From Isoetes taiwanensis (Eukaryota; Streptophyta; Lycopodiopsida; Isoetales; Isoetaceae), in the NCBI GenBank assembly GCA_021234155.1, contig JAJEKV010000040.1, forward strand, positions 5,483,229 through 5,547,228: a stretch of 64,000 nt of DNA, written 5' to 3'. Shown here one piece after another: positions 1 to 12,651 of this stretch (positions are counted from its first letter, which is position 1; each line of letters opens with the position of its first letter). Both the position numbers and the translations under genes were made by a program. The notes under the pieces are model-generated. The model was not told the DNA's origin, ran no database searches, and was given only the letters and a program-made list of their open reading frames with translations.

Positions 1-1186
1 TTGTTGCGCTTATATAACCTAGCAATGCCCTTGCATGCATGCATGCACACATTGCATGCATGGACACATTGCATGCATGTATTCCTAGCACATAATCATT
101 TATCTTACCATTGAAAATGCACTCTTATATAATGGCAACGTTACTTACATCTTAATGTTGGTGCTAGGTTGCTAGGTCCGTTACATGTATGCACCTGTGC
201 TCTTGCATATTCCATCAGGAGAATCACTTAGCTTGCATCTCCTTCCAACAGGGTTTGAGGCGCTACGGAATGGCCAATGTATAAGCCAGGTTGGGGAGAT
301 GATCATTGCCTATACAAACTACCTTCTGGAAGTAGATAATGTGGCGGTCAAGTGTTGTCTACTGTAAAAGTTAAGAAACGTGTCTCATGCAGAAGAATCT
401 AGTAGGGGACGGTGGATTTTACCACATTGCTTGCATGCAGTCTAAGTCAATTGCTTTATCATTGGCAAGGCACTGCATACCCTGAGTCACATTTACCATG
501 TGATTTCCAACATTGAGCCCATCTGTGGGGGTATCTCTGCTTAGAACCCAAGAGGATCATAGAGTTAGCGCAAGTACTGTACCCACTGGTCAGAGCTGAT
601 ATTTTCTATAGGCTGTAGGGGTTTGTGCAGGACTTTTCTTCAAAATGTCCTGGGGTGCTGGTGCAGGGGGTAAAACATTCCCCTTTGGTGCTCAACAATG
701 TATATAGTTTTCTTGCCCTTCGAAAACAGACAGTATTGTTTGAATGCAAGGGGACACATGCAGCAGGTTCAATAAACTATCGATTCAAGCACTTGAGCTT
801 CTTACATTCAACATCAAACCATTGGTTACAAAAGTTGAAGTCTGTGTGTGGAAAGTAGCATGCTGCCAGAAAGAGGGCATCCCTACTATGACTTTGCACT
901 CAAACCTATAAGTAACACTTATGTATGTCTGACACAGATGGCACTAGATTTGTTCGATAGTAGCAGGCAATACCTCTATGTCCCTGTTTGCTTGTGCATC
1001 CATTAAATAATGAGTAGTGCTGATAGTCTGGCAGGTCTAGTATCTTGTGCCCAACATGTTCTCAAATCTTCATAAGGAAAATGAAATCCATGTCTGCAAC
1101 TATGGAGTTCAGACTATCTCCCTTCTGCCACGGATAGCCCCTATAGTTCTAGGAGATCATCTGCAAGCACATTTCCCATTTTGGGG
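1..1186. other. no recognisable gene
   Basis: Short open frames at 185-367 and 625-858 resemble nothing I know. Positions 33-80 hold several overlapping copies of the palindrome TGCATGCA, separated by ACACAT-type spacers. Confidence 0.5.
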
Positions 1187-2077
1187 TTAGTTAGACTCGG
1201 AACCGCAACAAGGGTGGCAATATCGGGGCATGGTGCGGGGAGCATGAGGGAGCATCGGAAGCGATGTAGCACACGAGGCGGTCCCGGCATCACCATGATG
1301 GCGGCGATGGCGATGGTAGTGGTAGGGACGAAGTGTCGACTCTAGTAGTAGGAAGCCCATACGCTCCGGCTTCCCTTCCTCGATTCCCAGCCCTCTTGCA
1401 CTCAAGTGGACATATAACGGCATCAAGGGAATGGAATATAGCCCGCCACCTCCCGTCTACGCAACACACAGCGGGCGGTTATCCGGCAAAGCCTCTACTC
1501 CGCCATCACGGCCACCTTCACTTTCAAAGCGTGCATCTCTTCTCATCTCGCATCCTGCGACCTTACGGCACGGCCTCGCCCCGGCCCGGCCTCCACATAC
1601 ACACAAAATTCAAATCTCCTGCGGACCTTCTCGCCCGGCCGTCTCACGAAAGCAACTCTACCGCTCGCCCTCGACTCAACTTGCCGCGGTGCTTACGGGA
1701 ATTCTAAGAAAGTCAACCACGCTCACCAACATCCTCCATCGCCCTCCAAGCTCCTGCAATCGACTCAACCAGCCGGAATCCTTCAAATGGCTGTTACCCG
1801 GGAGAAAGCGGACGCTTCGTCTCGGAAGGCCGTCGACGTTGGCCTCCCTCTCCGAGGCGGCCCTCTCAGTACACACACCATGTGGCGGGACAAAGAATTG
1901 GCTCGTGCCTTCCAAATTTGGCTTTCTGCAATTGAGCCTTTGCGAAAAAGATCCATGCAAAAAGGGAGTTCCAAACCACCCAAAATAGCAAAAAACACTC
2001 AAGCTCCTCCCACATGGCAAATGATACCATTTTTTATACAATACCATACGAAAATCATAGTCCTAACCACTGCCTGA
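1187..2077. other. GC-rich block with unassigned overlapping ORFs
   Basis: This block is clearly richer in G+C and CpG than its surroundings. It holds long open frames on both strands (for example 1431-1988 plus, 1676-2047 minus, and 1787-2077 plus starting at an ATG). None gives a protein I recognise, and the Pro/Ser/Arg-rich composition is what GC-rich DNA yields by chance. It could be a CpG-rich promoter and first exon of an unidentified gene, or a transposon fragment. I see no domain, splice structure or signal that decides this. Confidence 0.3.
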
Positions 2078-3540
2078 AAACCCTCCCCCAACCCAAAACG
2101 AAATTAGCACACTATATTGGTGCAGGAAATGTACCATAATATTTCATATGCAGCAAACATAGCCGTTCCCTTAAATCAAAATGGGCCAAACTGCCATTTC
2201 CATGTCACCCTATGATTTGTTAACCATGGAATGGAATGAACGTCAATCGTACAGTCAAACAAAAAACATGGAGTCGAAATGCATATTATAAGTAGGCTTT
2301 TTATACAGTGTAGAGCATCCAGAAACTTTGCATCAACTGCGTTAATGCATTGAACAAATACTCTTCAATACAATTGAAGAACATGAGCACAAAACATGTG
2401 ACAATTTCCAACAATCCAACAACAAAACACCTTCAGATGCCCCCCTTCAAATAGGCAGAAACCTTCAGACTACGCAACCACTCCTTCCCTGTGAAAACAT
2501 CTCGAGACAAAACCTTTTAACAATAACCTTCCAAAGTCCCTATAATACAAACCCCAAACCCAATTTTCTGACGTCATCAATGTGTGTTTTTGGCATTTGG
2601 CATACTTATATATGCCAGAACTATAAACGGTTTTGGCATACTGATATATGCTAAAACCATATACAATCTTAAACCGTGTACAATCTTTTGTAACATCTAC
2701 CCCTTTCTTCAATCATAAAAGATAATGGAGTAATCCTTTATATTTCTTATTCTTATTCTTTTGTGGCATAAATAGGGAGGGGTCCTTCATAAAATAAGAA
2801 AATATTCTCATAAAAATATCATCCAGATCGGACTTGAAACTTTATGTTTTGAATTTTAAGAATCTAAAACTTGCAGTTTTCAATTCATTTTAGATGCATT
2901 TGACCACATTGGAAAGAGTGTATTCTGATCTAGAAATGTGTGTGAACGCAATTTTTGAACTTTGATGAGTCACAAAAATAGCAATGCCAAATACTATCCA
3001 TTTTGGGGGCCGCTATGATGACTTCTAGCAAAAATTAGAGGTATTTTAGTGATTTGCCTTAAAAATTTCATACAAAGGGTCTGTTAGGACTGGAAATGTT
3101 GATGCTTTGTGATCAAGTCTCTTCCTGAACTTCTGAACCAAACAAGTGAAGTCAGAAAGACTGTCAATTTAGGAATTGGTTGTAACTTTTGTCTATTGGA
3201 AGTACAGTTCAGTTTCACAGCTATAACAAACATTTGATTCTTAGAGCAGTTAAATCAGTTGCTCATCGTTGTTGTTTTTGTGCTTATATAATATCCTTGT
3301 ATGAGACATACACCTGCAACGATTCTTATTACAGGCTATGTATAATCCATGTTGTCCTTTATCTTTTGCTTAGCAGCCATGCCTTCCATAGAGTTTTAAA
3401 GTGCTCGGAAGTAACCCCACCAGAAAACTCAGCCCTTCAAAAGGGGCCTCAAGACTAAAAGGGCAATACAGCCAGTTATTCCAGCCATTATATTATACCG
3501 TTTATGCAGATACATTCAGTTAAATATGCTCTTCTACCAC
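2078..3540. other. AT-rich, no gene seen
   Basis: No coding signal. Around 2590-2660 the motif GGCATACT.ATATATGC recurs as a short imperfect direct repeat. Confidence 0.5.
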
Positions 3541-3556
3541 AAATGGCTAGATAAGT

Positions 3557-3822
3557 TCATCCCCATGCTTCAATTCCCATGCATAATGTATCTTCAACAG
3601 GGAACCTGTGATTCTCGCCATCAGATCCAACCACAATAAGCTCAGGCTCCTTCCACAGTCCCATAGATTGCATTAACCTCCTTATCTTTTCCACATCATG
3701 CCATCTGCCAACATCAGCATAAATATTTGACATAAGTATGTAGGCCCCAGCATTTCTTGGATTCAACTCAAGAATGCGCTGTGCAACATGCTTTCCTCTC
3801 TCAAAGCAGGAAGACCTAGAGA
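3557..3822 (-). pseudogene. PPR protein C-terminal (E/E+ domain) fragment
   Basis: Read on the minus strand, about 88 codons give the conserved end of a plant PLS-class PPR protein: AQRILELNPRNAGAYILMSN, then IYADVGRWHDVEKIRRLM and MGLWKEPE, followed by a degenerate E+ segment (GSDGENHRF). Such proteins act in organelle RNA editing and bind RNA through arrays of 35-residue motifs. No PPR motifs lie upstream (beyond 3822) and no DYW domain lies downstream, so this is an isolated remnant. The frame is open from about 3822 to the stop at 3557. The E-domain assignment is firm; any function is unlikely. Confidence 0.75.
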
Positions 3823-5640
3823 GGGAACGGAGGTAACCCTAGAGAGGGTATGCAAGAAAGAGCTAGAGAGATATATTAGCAAGAAACTTGAGTGGTGATA
3901 GAGAGAGAATGCGGTGTAAGAATAAATTGACGCAAATTTTTTGAAAATTTCATAGTTTAGGTATGAAAGATTAAAAGTAAAACAAATTGAAGCTGCCTTT
4001 GAAGAGACCACGAAAAATTTGACTGTGCCGAAGCATTGAAAATGTTACTAAAATCGGGGTCATCCGTAAAAATTTGGTGCTTGGAAAAGCTATAATCTAA
4101 GATTTTAGCTTGCTAAGTAAGCATGGGCAGAAAAAACAGAGCTTAGAGAATCTGAAAGCTCGACCTGCAAAGACAAAAATAGGGGATCTGCAAAAATACA
4201 AAAGAGAGGAGTTTCTAAAGCATAAAAGCAAGAGTTCTGGCTAAGCTTGTTTGTGTCAATCAAGGCTGCAATCGCTCTGCAGATCTGTTTCGATGGACAA
4301 GAAGAGCTTGGAATTGCCTCTCTATCAATCGTTGCAAATATTGCTCTGCTCCATCAGTCGATGCTACAAACGCAAGATCAAATATGTGAGAGTCAAGATT
4401 TGCAAAATGCTGCTCTGCCCTGCTCTACCAGCCCACTGCTTGCAAACACACTCTCTTTGGCAGCAGGAAAATTTTTAAGGGACCTATAATTTTACCTTTA
4501 AGTATAATCAATTGGTCATTCCTTATAAAATATGGCCACAAAACTGTAGCCTAAACGGGCCATTCTTCCTATTTTTCTGTAATGTCGTTGCAACTCAATT
4601 GGCAATTTTTCAGCCAAATATCTAATAATGTGTAGCTCAAATGGCGATTTTTAGTTAGAAGCTAATTAAATTTAGAGCTAGATGCCCAAACATAACAAAG
4701 TCGCTAATTTGACACCATATATAAATGTTTTTAAGTTAAACATCCTATGAATTTGAACTCATAACCTCATATAAAAGTAACACACAATACACAAAATATT
4801 TAATAACGGCCCCAAATTGTATGAACTTCAGCCCTAAATTGCATGCGTTGGACTTTGACATATCTTTAAAACAAATGATTCTCATAGCACAAGCACGGAC
4901 TTCAAGATATCTTCAGAATAAATACTTCTACAAAGCTCAAGCATGGACTTTGGCATGCTTTCAGAACAAAAGCATCTACAAGTAAGAAAATTAGTAGGTA
5001 TATTTGGGAGCCACAATAATAACGCTAAACTTTATTTATTCTAATAAAATATTCAATAGTGTTAAACCATTGAATGAACCATAAAATTTAATGGTACAAA
5101 ACAATACGTGTAAAACCAACAGATGAATAATAAACGTTTCGTAGACCAAAATAAGAACTTCGAGCCTTAATTTGCAGGTTGAATCAGCTTCTGGTCATGC
5201 CAATTCTTACTGTAATACATCCTTCTCACCTTTTCCATCCAGAAATCCATGTTTCATATTTTTGTAATACTCTACGAAAATCCCTCTCATGTTCCCTCAA
5301 TAATATATGGATAAAGGAGCTAATCTTTCTAAAATATAACGTGTGGCCTAGTCCAAACTGAATTCATCAAAATTAAGAGGTTCATTATGCAACGGGATAT
5401 GTATCTACACTCACAAGTCAATCTAAATTCAGAAGTTCTATTTGTATCAATGAGATTCTGAACTTACCGAACTCAAAGTTAACTTAAAGTTAATATACGT
5501 TCCACCAGCCATGGGTTTTTATGGAAAGAGTTTTTCCATGGCTGGTTGTGCACCATAAAAAACTTTTACACTATTTACAACAGCTAAAGATATTTATGTG
5601 ACGATTCTAGCATTCTGCCACAACGGGTTCTGTAAAAAGG
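3823..5640. other. no gene seen
   Basis: AT-rich intergenic DNA. Two overlapping small open frames at 4247-4489 match nothing I know. Confidence 0.5.
5504..5546. repeat. inverted repeat (hairpin)
   Basis: ACCAGCCATGG at 5504-5514 is the exact reverse complement of CCATGGCTGGT at 5536-5546, with a 21-base spacer. Confidence 0.7.
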
Positions 5641-5646
5641 GCATAA

Positions 5647-7835
5647 AACAAGGTTTAAAATGAAACGCACTTATTTAAGAAGTGCGTTTGAAAGATTCCT
5701 TCTGAAAATTTATAAAATTCTGAAATCCCTCTAAAAAGGGCCTTTTTATTATCTTTAGTCCAAAGATTTATAAAATTGCTCGTGAAAACAGACATTTTAA
5801 GAAGACTTAGTATTAAGGAAAAACACACACACACAAAAAATTCCCATTGTAGAGGGGGAAAGAACTACAATGAAACTCAAAGATTTACTATGGGGCAAAT
5901 TCGTATGAAGAAATTAGATGCTTTTGTACCTTGTCCCTGAAAATTTTTATATTAGTTGTTTTAGAAGACAGGAAATTTGTTATTTCACAACCATTTTGGC
6001 TGAACATCCTAATGGACCTTAAAACACATTGGGATCAGTTGAACAAACTTCTTGAATGACAAACCATTGTTTTTGCATCACATAGTATTACAATTACCAA
6101 TACATCCACGATATTTTGTAGTTAAGTCAAGTTTTAGTTGATGATGCAAGATAAATTTATACCGAGGATACAAAAGTTGAAGTAATGAAGCCATGTGATT
6201 ACATGCCCTCCTTTTTTATTCTCGGAGATGTATTTTTGAACGCACATACCAATCTACAACATGGTGATGCTCAGTCAATCTCCTTAGCAATGTTGAGCAT
6301 ATTCATCACAATTACGCCATCTCAGAAATGGGCACCATGCACATTTCTCGGCAAGAAGTATTCGTCTGCGCTTTACCCTTTCCTAAATATTTTGTAAATA
6401 AATAGGTAAACTTCTGAGGGGTTGCTACTCCTCGCTCCCCTCTGGATAAACCACGTGGTTTCCTTCTAGTCAAACACCTGTGTCACCATAATATTTTGGA
6501 GTTCTTTGCCTTTAGTAGCAATTTTTTAGATGCCTAAAGTGAAGTTCGCATGTATGTAGAGAAAAAAAAGTAGAAATAACAACATGATTCGACTACTTTA
6601 TGCTCTAACATTGCATTACAAGCTCAGAAATTTTAGAACCGTTTTAGAACTTTTTAGACTAAAAAACTAAGAAAAGTGTGTAAAATTATCCCTTATGTGT
6701 GTTACTTTAGCAGTTTTCAGTTGCCAAACCCTTTGGCGAGTAAGAAAGACCCCAAAAGATTTTACACGATATATACTTTACCTCTGGACTGCATATATAT
6801 ATACATATATATATAAATGTTTTATATATATATGCAATTCGGTATAAATTTATACCGTTTCTCCGTATAGATTTATACCGCAAGAGTTCTCTTTTCTTCG
6901 GATATATATATGTAAGTATGTATATATATTATTATATATATATACACATATATGTGTATAAATTGATTGTCTGAAGGTTATCTGCGGTATAAATTTATAC
7001 CGAGAGAGTCGTCATGTGATATAAATTTATACCGAGAGAGCTCTCAGCAGATAATGAGGGAGCTCTCACGGTATAAATTTATACCGGAAGCTCTCAAGAT
7101 GAATCGAGAGAGCTCTCGCAGATAAATTTATACCGCCGAGTCCTCTTTCATGTATAAATTTATACCGCCGAGTCCATTTTGGGCATAAATTTATACCATG
7201 CTAACTCTCCGGGCATGTTATATCCAAGACAAAGACTACCTATTATGGTATAAATTTATACCACCTAAAATTTATTTTGAAGATGTTATGTCCACGCATT
7301 GTCCTCGCCAGATACATAAGTCTATAGCAAGACAGATGAGCAAATAAGAGCAAGTATATAAGATTTAAGAGCGAAAGCGCCTTCGACTCCAACTTGTGCT
7401 TCAAAGTGTAAGTTTGTTCAATGAGGCATACTTTCATGTGAAAATGTTTGCTTCAATGAGGCAATGTCAAAATGTTGCATTTTTTACGCTTTTATTCATA
7501 GTTTTGTAATCGATTTTGAAAACTTTGAATAAAATACCTTTTGGCACTTTTAGTGTGCTTTGCTTTTTTTCAATGTCTATTTTGTTTAGTTTTTGAAAAT
7601 ATTACTATTTCTCAAACCAAACTAGGGGGGCCAAAAAGGGATGTCAAACAATTTTGAATGGAAGCTAAGTTCACACCCCCCCTCAAAAATGATGCCTAAA
7701 ATTTTCAAATTGTCACACTTGTCACAAATATACCATGAAAAGGGACCTTTTTGGGGGGATTTTAGGGAATCTTTCAAAGATTCCTTTTGAAGTGCGTTTT
7801 GAGCAAATTAGTGCGTTTCATTTTAAACTTTGTTA
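5647..7835. mobile_element. decayed DNA element with about 100-bp terminal inverted repeats
   Basis: The stretch from about 5647 to 5765 is matched, inverted, by about 7735 to 7835. The best block is a GTTTAAAATGAAACGCACT core in the left copy, facing AGTGCGTTTCATTTTAAAC in the right. Shared flanking pieces follow in the same order: AAAGATTCC, and a TCCC run before AAAAAGG. Inside there is no transposase ORF, only AT-rich DNA and the palindrome cluster at 6841-7262. Long imperfect TIRs suggest a non-autonomous MULE-like element. I found no convincing target duplication, so the exact ends are approximate. Confidence 0.55.
6841..7262. repeat. cluster of the 16-bp palindrome GGTATAAATTTATACC
   Basis: About nine exact or near-exact copies occur near 6841, 6863, 6986, 7018, 7070, 7120, 7152, 7182 and 7247. 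A further half-copy lies near 6149, outside the cluster. Several copies are spaced by a second palindromic motif, GAGAGAGCTCTC or a part of it. The 5' side (6785-6960) is a TA-rich microsatellite. Each unit can form a cruciform or serve as a dimer-binding site. No ORF covers it. Confidence 0.85.
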
Positions 7836-7839
7836 TAAT

Positions 7840-10039
7840 TAGAATTGTGCTCAGAACTTTGAAAGTCAACATGTTTCCCGGATTTCTGTTGGACATTGGT
7901 CTCATGACCAGAACACTTCAAAGAATTTTGTAAGTTTTTCCTCATTAGTACCAATTTCTTAACAGTAGATATGTACGGGTAGGATTCTTGTGTTACAACA
8001 TGGCCCTCACTCTCCCTAATGTACCTAGTTGTTCACTCTTTTTGAGTGAATAATAACAGGTTGTCCCTCCATTCCACGGTAAATAGCTGACCAAACACAC
8101 TTGGTTCTCTTTGATAGATTGCGTAGCTATTTGACCTATGGTATCTAGCCTAATATGTTAAACATGAAACTAAGAGTAGAGAGTCATTTAAGATAGGTTT
8201 ATGGCATATCTTTTCTCCTAATATAACACACGTTCATTGACATTCTTAGAAATATTTTGTGCTTTATCTTACCATTTCCCCATCATAGTGTTGCACTAGA
8301 TTCCCATATTCCTATTTGAACACTAGACAGTATATGTTCAGGATACCATGGATTTCGTATGTTTATAAGAAGAATATTTAGTGACTTGTTCAGTTTAATA
8401 GGTGGAGATCTACATGTGTCGTCTTCATACAACCCCATATGGTTCTAGACTATGGAAATGCAAATTTCAAAGGCTAAGTTCTATACTTCGTTGCAGACCT
8501 GATTAAAATGTAGTTTGTGGCTTCGGCCAAATTTCTCTGTAGGTCTTCATATAAGAAAATTCGGCCATGTTATGCCATCGATGCTCAAATTTTACTTGCT
8601 TATAGAATCAAAGACGTAGACATCCCTGCTTTACCAATGCTTCCCAATATATTTCCGACTGGATCTGCTAATGCTGGAGATACTTGGTAGAATCAATGGC
8701 AAGATTGCCAACATGAAAAACAGAATGGTCGCAATTTTTGGGAATCGAAACGACCAACCAGAATCAGGTTTATATTTCAAGATTCTAGAAGGTCTTTTGA
8801 TTTAGCTACTTTTGATTTCCTACAGAGGTATAAGGTGTGGCTTGAATCAGAACTACACCTTTAAGCTGTAAACCACTTTGTTATTAACTTCTAAGCTAAG
8901 GTTGATTGATTCTATTGTTCAGATTTCAAAAAATATAAATATGATTTATTGGCTCTCGCAGCATAGCTGGTTTGTGTAGGCAAAATTCCCTTCAAGATTT
9001 ATTCATTCCCAGTGGCCATCCGTTTGAAACCCTTCCAATATTTCTATTCTTAGAACATTGTTTATTTTTGCCTAAAGAAATTCTTGGAGCTCTCTCTTGC
9101 AGTACAGGTTATGGAAACATATTGCTTCTTAATTTACAAAGGAATCATCTACTTTTAGATCCCACTACTCCATCCCAGTGATTTACATTCCTTTCCTTAA
9201 ATCTCTGGTAACAATCTCCCCTCTCAATATGTTAATTACATAGAGCTGTAGTTGCCATTATATCTTTTCAATTTCTGTTCACTCTTAGTATGGTTATGCA
9301 GATCTATCCATTTGTTTTATTGAGAATTCTAGATTTAAGGCTTGCCCGAAACGTGCTTATTGCACATTTAAAATTTTGAAATCTGTTGTTTTGTTGTACC
9401 CTCTTAATCTTAGTTCTATTACGTGCTTCTCTAAAGTCAAGCCATAACTCTTTAGGTTTATTCTCTTAATCATAGTCTATAGGCAGTCTTTGCATGCAGC
9501 AACATCTCTATAATGCAAGGGATGAATGTTGACCTTGAATGTAGATATGTACACTTTAGATTTTGCTTCCAGAGTTTTCCACAACTGAAAAGGTCCTTCA
9601 CTTAATATTAACCTTCTAGCATACACGTTTCTTGATCTCTGTTGCTTGTGTTTGTTTAATACTAAAGTCCTTCTAAGCTCAAATTCTCTCTCAATTTGTT
9701 TACTGCAGTACCATTTGACTTGTACTTACTTCTGAAGCTCTGCTATGCCGTTTAAACTAAGTCTTCTACTTTTATTCTGACTGTCTGATTTGTGCTAGGA
9801 GATGACACCCATTAATGTCCTATTGAATGTGATTCAGTTCTTGTCATGTCAACCTTCTACATGTACACCTAGGATGTGCTCTATAACTCTCTATTCTTAT
9901 TCTAACTGCTGCAATTGTGGGCGTGAAAAATTCTCTCATAAAGGTCCTCTAATCTTAATTTTTCCTACTCTTATTCTAGATGTTTCCTACTCCAATGTTT
10001 CCTGATCCATGTTTTTAAGTTTTTAAGTAATATGCTGCT
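7840..10039. other. no gene seen
   Basis: AT-rich DNA with scattered short open frames (8972-9181, 9802-10005) that have no recognisable domain. Confidence 0.5.
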
Positions 10040-10059
10040 AATACAATCGGACATCAGGT

Positions 10060-11160
10060 CATCCTAGAATTCAAAAAACGCCTATGTGTTGATTATAGGT
10101 TGCTGAATCAGATTACTATCAAGAATGGTTATGTTTTGCCCAGAGAAGATTATCTCTTTGATCAATTAAGTGGTAGCAAATTCTTTTCTAAGATTGATTT
10201 GCGCTCCGACTACCACCAGATCAGAATTAGGGAAGAAGACATTCCTAAAATTGCTTTTCGTACAAGATATGAACATTATGAATTTGTAGTAATGCCATTC
10301 GAGCTTACCATACATGCCAGCCACTTTTATAGGGCTTATGAATGATGTTTTCTGGGCTCAGCTTGATCAATTCATGCTCGTGTTCTTCGATGACATTTTG
10401 ATTTACTCTAAAACACTAGAAGAGCATATGGAACACACGCGTTCAGTTTTTGAATCTCTTGAAATAGCATAAGCTACGGTAAACTTTCCAAATGCAGTTT
10501 TGCCCAAGAGCAGTTGATTTATTTGGGCCATGTTGTCTTCAGTAAGGGAATTGAACCGGATCCTGAAAGGGTGAAAGCCATACAGGAATGGCCTCAACCT
10601 CAATCTGTAAGAGAAATCAGGGCATTTTTGGGTTCAGCTGGATATTATCGCAAGTTTGTTAAGCAATTTTCCAAGAAGGCAGCTCCTCTGACCACCTGCT
10701 TCAAAAGAATTTAGCTTTTCAATGGTCTGAAGTATGTCAACGTAGCTTTCAATTTTTGAAGGACGCTTTGACGTATGCACCTATTCTAAAGATTCCTCGC
10801 ATGGAGCGAGATTTTTGTGTAGTAATTGATGCCTCAGGCTCTAGTATTGGGGGTGCTTTACTGCAAGATGGCTATGTGTGTGCTTATGAATCTAAAAAGC
10901 TTAGTCCAGCTGAACAGAAATATCCAACACATGATCTGGAGATGCTTGCAATTGTTTGGGCTTTGAAGTTATGGAGATATTACATCTTAGGTAAGAAATT
11001 TCTCCTTAAGACAGATCATCAAAGTCTTAAGTACTCTGTAACGCAGCCGCAACTGAACAATCGCCAAAAGAGATGGATGCAATTGTCGCAAGAATATGAT
11101 TATACTATAATGTATCAGCCTGGCAAGGATAACGTAATCGCGGACGCATTGTCCGAAGGT
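10060..11160 (+). pseudogene. reverse transcriptase and RNase H remnant (gypsy)
   Basis: Translation gives the RT blocks [19 protein letters not shown] and [14 protein letters not shown] near 10085-10240, then the active-site block FDDILIYS near 10388 after a stop and frame change. The connection follows ([18 protein letters not shown], 10645-10695) and then RNase H with the DAS motif (VVIDASGSSIGGALLQDG, 10822-10870) and TDHQSLKY (11010-11034). Breaks lie near 10345, 10470 and 10713. In active elements these domains copy element RNA into DNA inside virus-like particles. Confidence 0.85.
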
Positions 11161-11246
11161 CATATTGTATTGCAATTAGTATTGCTATTAATAAGTGGGA
11201 CAACAACTTAAGTCAATTAATCCAGAAAGATCCTCATTACCGACCT

Positions 11247-12119
11247 ATGATAGCATCACTTGAACAAGGTGAAAGCAAGGATCCCTATAGGTTGGAAAGG
11301 TCTAAACTATTTTATCATAATCGACTATATATACCTGATAATGCAGAGCTTAAACAACAAATTCTAAAGGAAGCTCATGACAATCACATGTTCGGTCACC
11401 CTGGAATTCAAAAAACCCTTCATAAAGTTTATAAACAGTTCTTTTGGCCTGGCATGAAAAAGAAAATATTAAATTATGTAATCAGATGCCCCATGTCAGA
11501 AAGCGAAAGCTTCTTGCCAGAAGATTGCTGGTGAATTGCAACCTTTGGATATTCTAGATGCAAAATGGGAAAGTGTCTGTATGGATTTTATTGTGGGGTT
11601 GCTCAGAACTCGGGCAAGGTATGATTTCATTTATGTTGTAATGGATCGTCTCACTAAGCAGGCTCATTTATGTCGACCAGAACTATGGCCATTGCAGCAG
11701 ATATTGCAAAGATATTAATCAAGAGTGTATTCTGTTTGCATGAAATGCCTAAGGTCATTGTGTCCGACAGAGATACACGTTTTTTTGGTGAATTTTGGCA
11801 AGCTTTGTTCCAAGAAGTTGGAACCCAATTGCGGATGAGCACCGCATATCATCCTCAGACGGATGGCCAGGTAGAAAGAGTTAATCAGATTGTGGAAGAC
11901 ATGCTCAGGATGTATGTGCCAGAACATCCACATTCTTGGGAGTCCTATCTATATCTAGTAGGGTTTGCCTACAACAACACGTCTCAGGATTCCATAAAAA
12001 TGAGCTTATTTGAGGCAGTATATGGACAAGAATGCAGATATCCATTGACTTGGTGTAATCTGCAATGTAAAGTAGATTTGGTCCAGACTATGGGAGAAGA
12101 TATTGGAACACAGCTCTGA
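11247..12119 (+). pseudogene. integrase remnant (gypsy)
   Basis: The zinc-binding H2C2 region (EAHDNHMFGHPGIQKTLHKV and onward, about 11370-11510) is followed by the catalytic core. First aspartate in VCMDFIVGLLR (11578-11610), second in VSDRDTRFFGEFWQ (11761-11800), glutamate in HPQTDGQVERVNQ (11851-11890). A frameshift near 11700 separates the first and second parts, and the second cysteine of the zinc motif is altered. It would have joined element DNA to the genome. Confidence 0.85.
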
Positions 12120-12334
12120 ATTATTAGACACAATATTTCTATAGTACAGAATAGGTAGAAACAATCTGCAGATAAGAGGAGGAGAGACCCTTGGAGTTCC
12201 AAAAAAATGATATGTTATTTGTTAAGATAAATTCTAAGCAAGGTATCTTGAGATTTAAGAAAGCTGAAAAACTAGCACCTAGGTATGCAGGGCCTTTCAA
12301 AATTATCCAGCGTATCGGGTAAGCTGCATATCGT

Positions 12335-12634
12335 TTGGAATTACCTGTTGAGGTTAAGGTGCATAACGTATTCCATGTTAGCAACTTATGTAAGTATCTA
12401 GCTGATCCATCTCATGTACTGCTACAGGATACTCTGGTTGCAGTCAAAGAAACTCTCGCAGTAAGGCCTCAGAAAATTTTGCAAGTTGACACTAATATAC
12501 TGCGAGACATAACCATTAAAAAATATTTAGTGCAATGGGTAGGATATCCGCAAGAAGACATGACCTGGGAGGATGCTATCAAGATCAAGGAGCTCTATCC
12601 TTCCGTTCCAGTAAGTCACGAGGACATGAGTTAA
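12335..12634 (+). pseudogene. integrase C-terminus with chromodomain (gypsy)
   Basis: The open frame begins in the usual post-integrase segment (KVHNVFHVSNLCKYLADPSH) and ends in a chromodomain-like block, KYLVQWVGYPQEDMTWED (about 12520-12576). This tail defines chromoviruses, in which the chromodomain is thought to steer insertion toward modified chromatin. The stop is at 12634, just before the polypurine tract. Confidence 0.8.
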
Positions 12635-12651
12635 ATTCTACAAGGTGAGAA

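Noticed and set aside
1431-1988. 185-aa Pro/Ser/Arg-rich protein
   Set aside because: GC-rich DNA with open frames on both strands; no domain, no conserved start.
6841-7262. CRISPR-like array
   Set aside because: The genome is a plant's, the repeats are palindromes of irregular spacing, and spacers are not of constant length.
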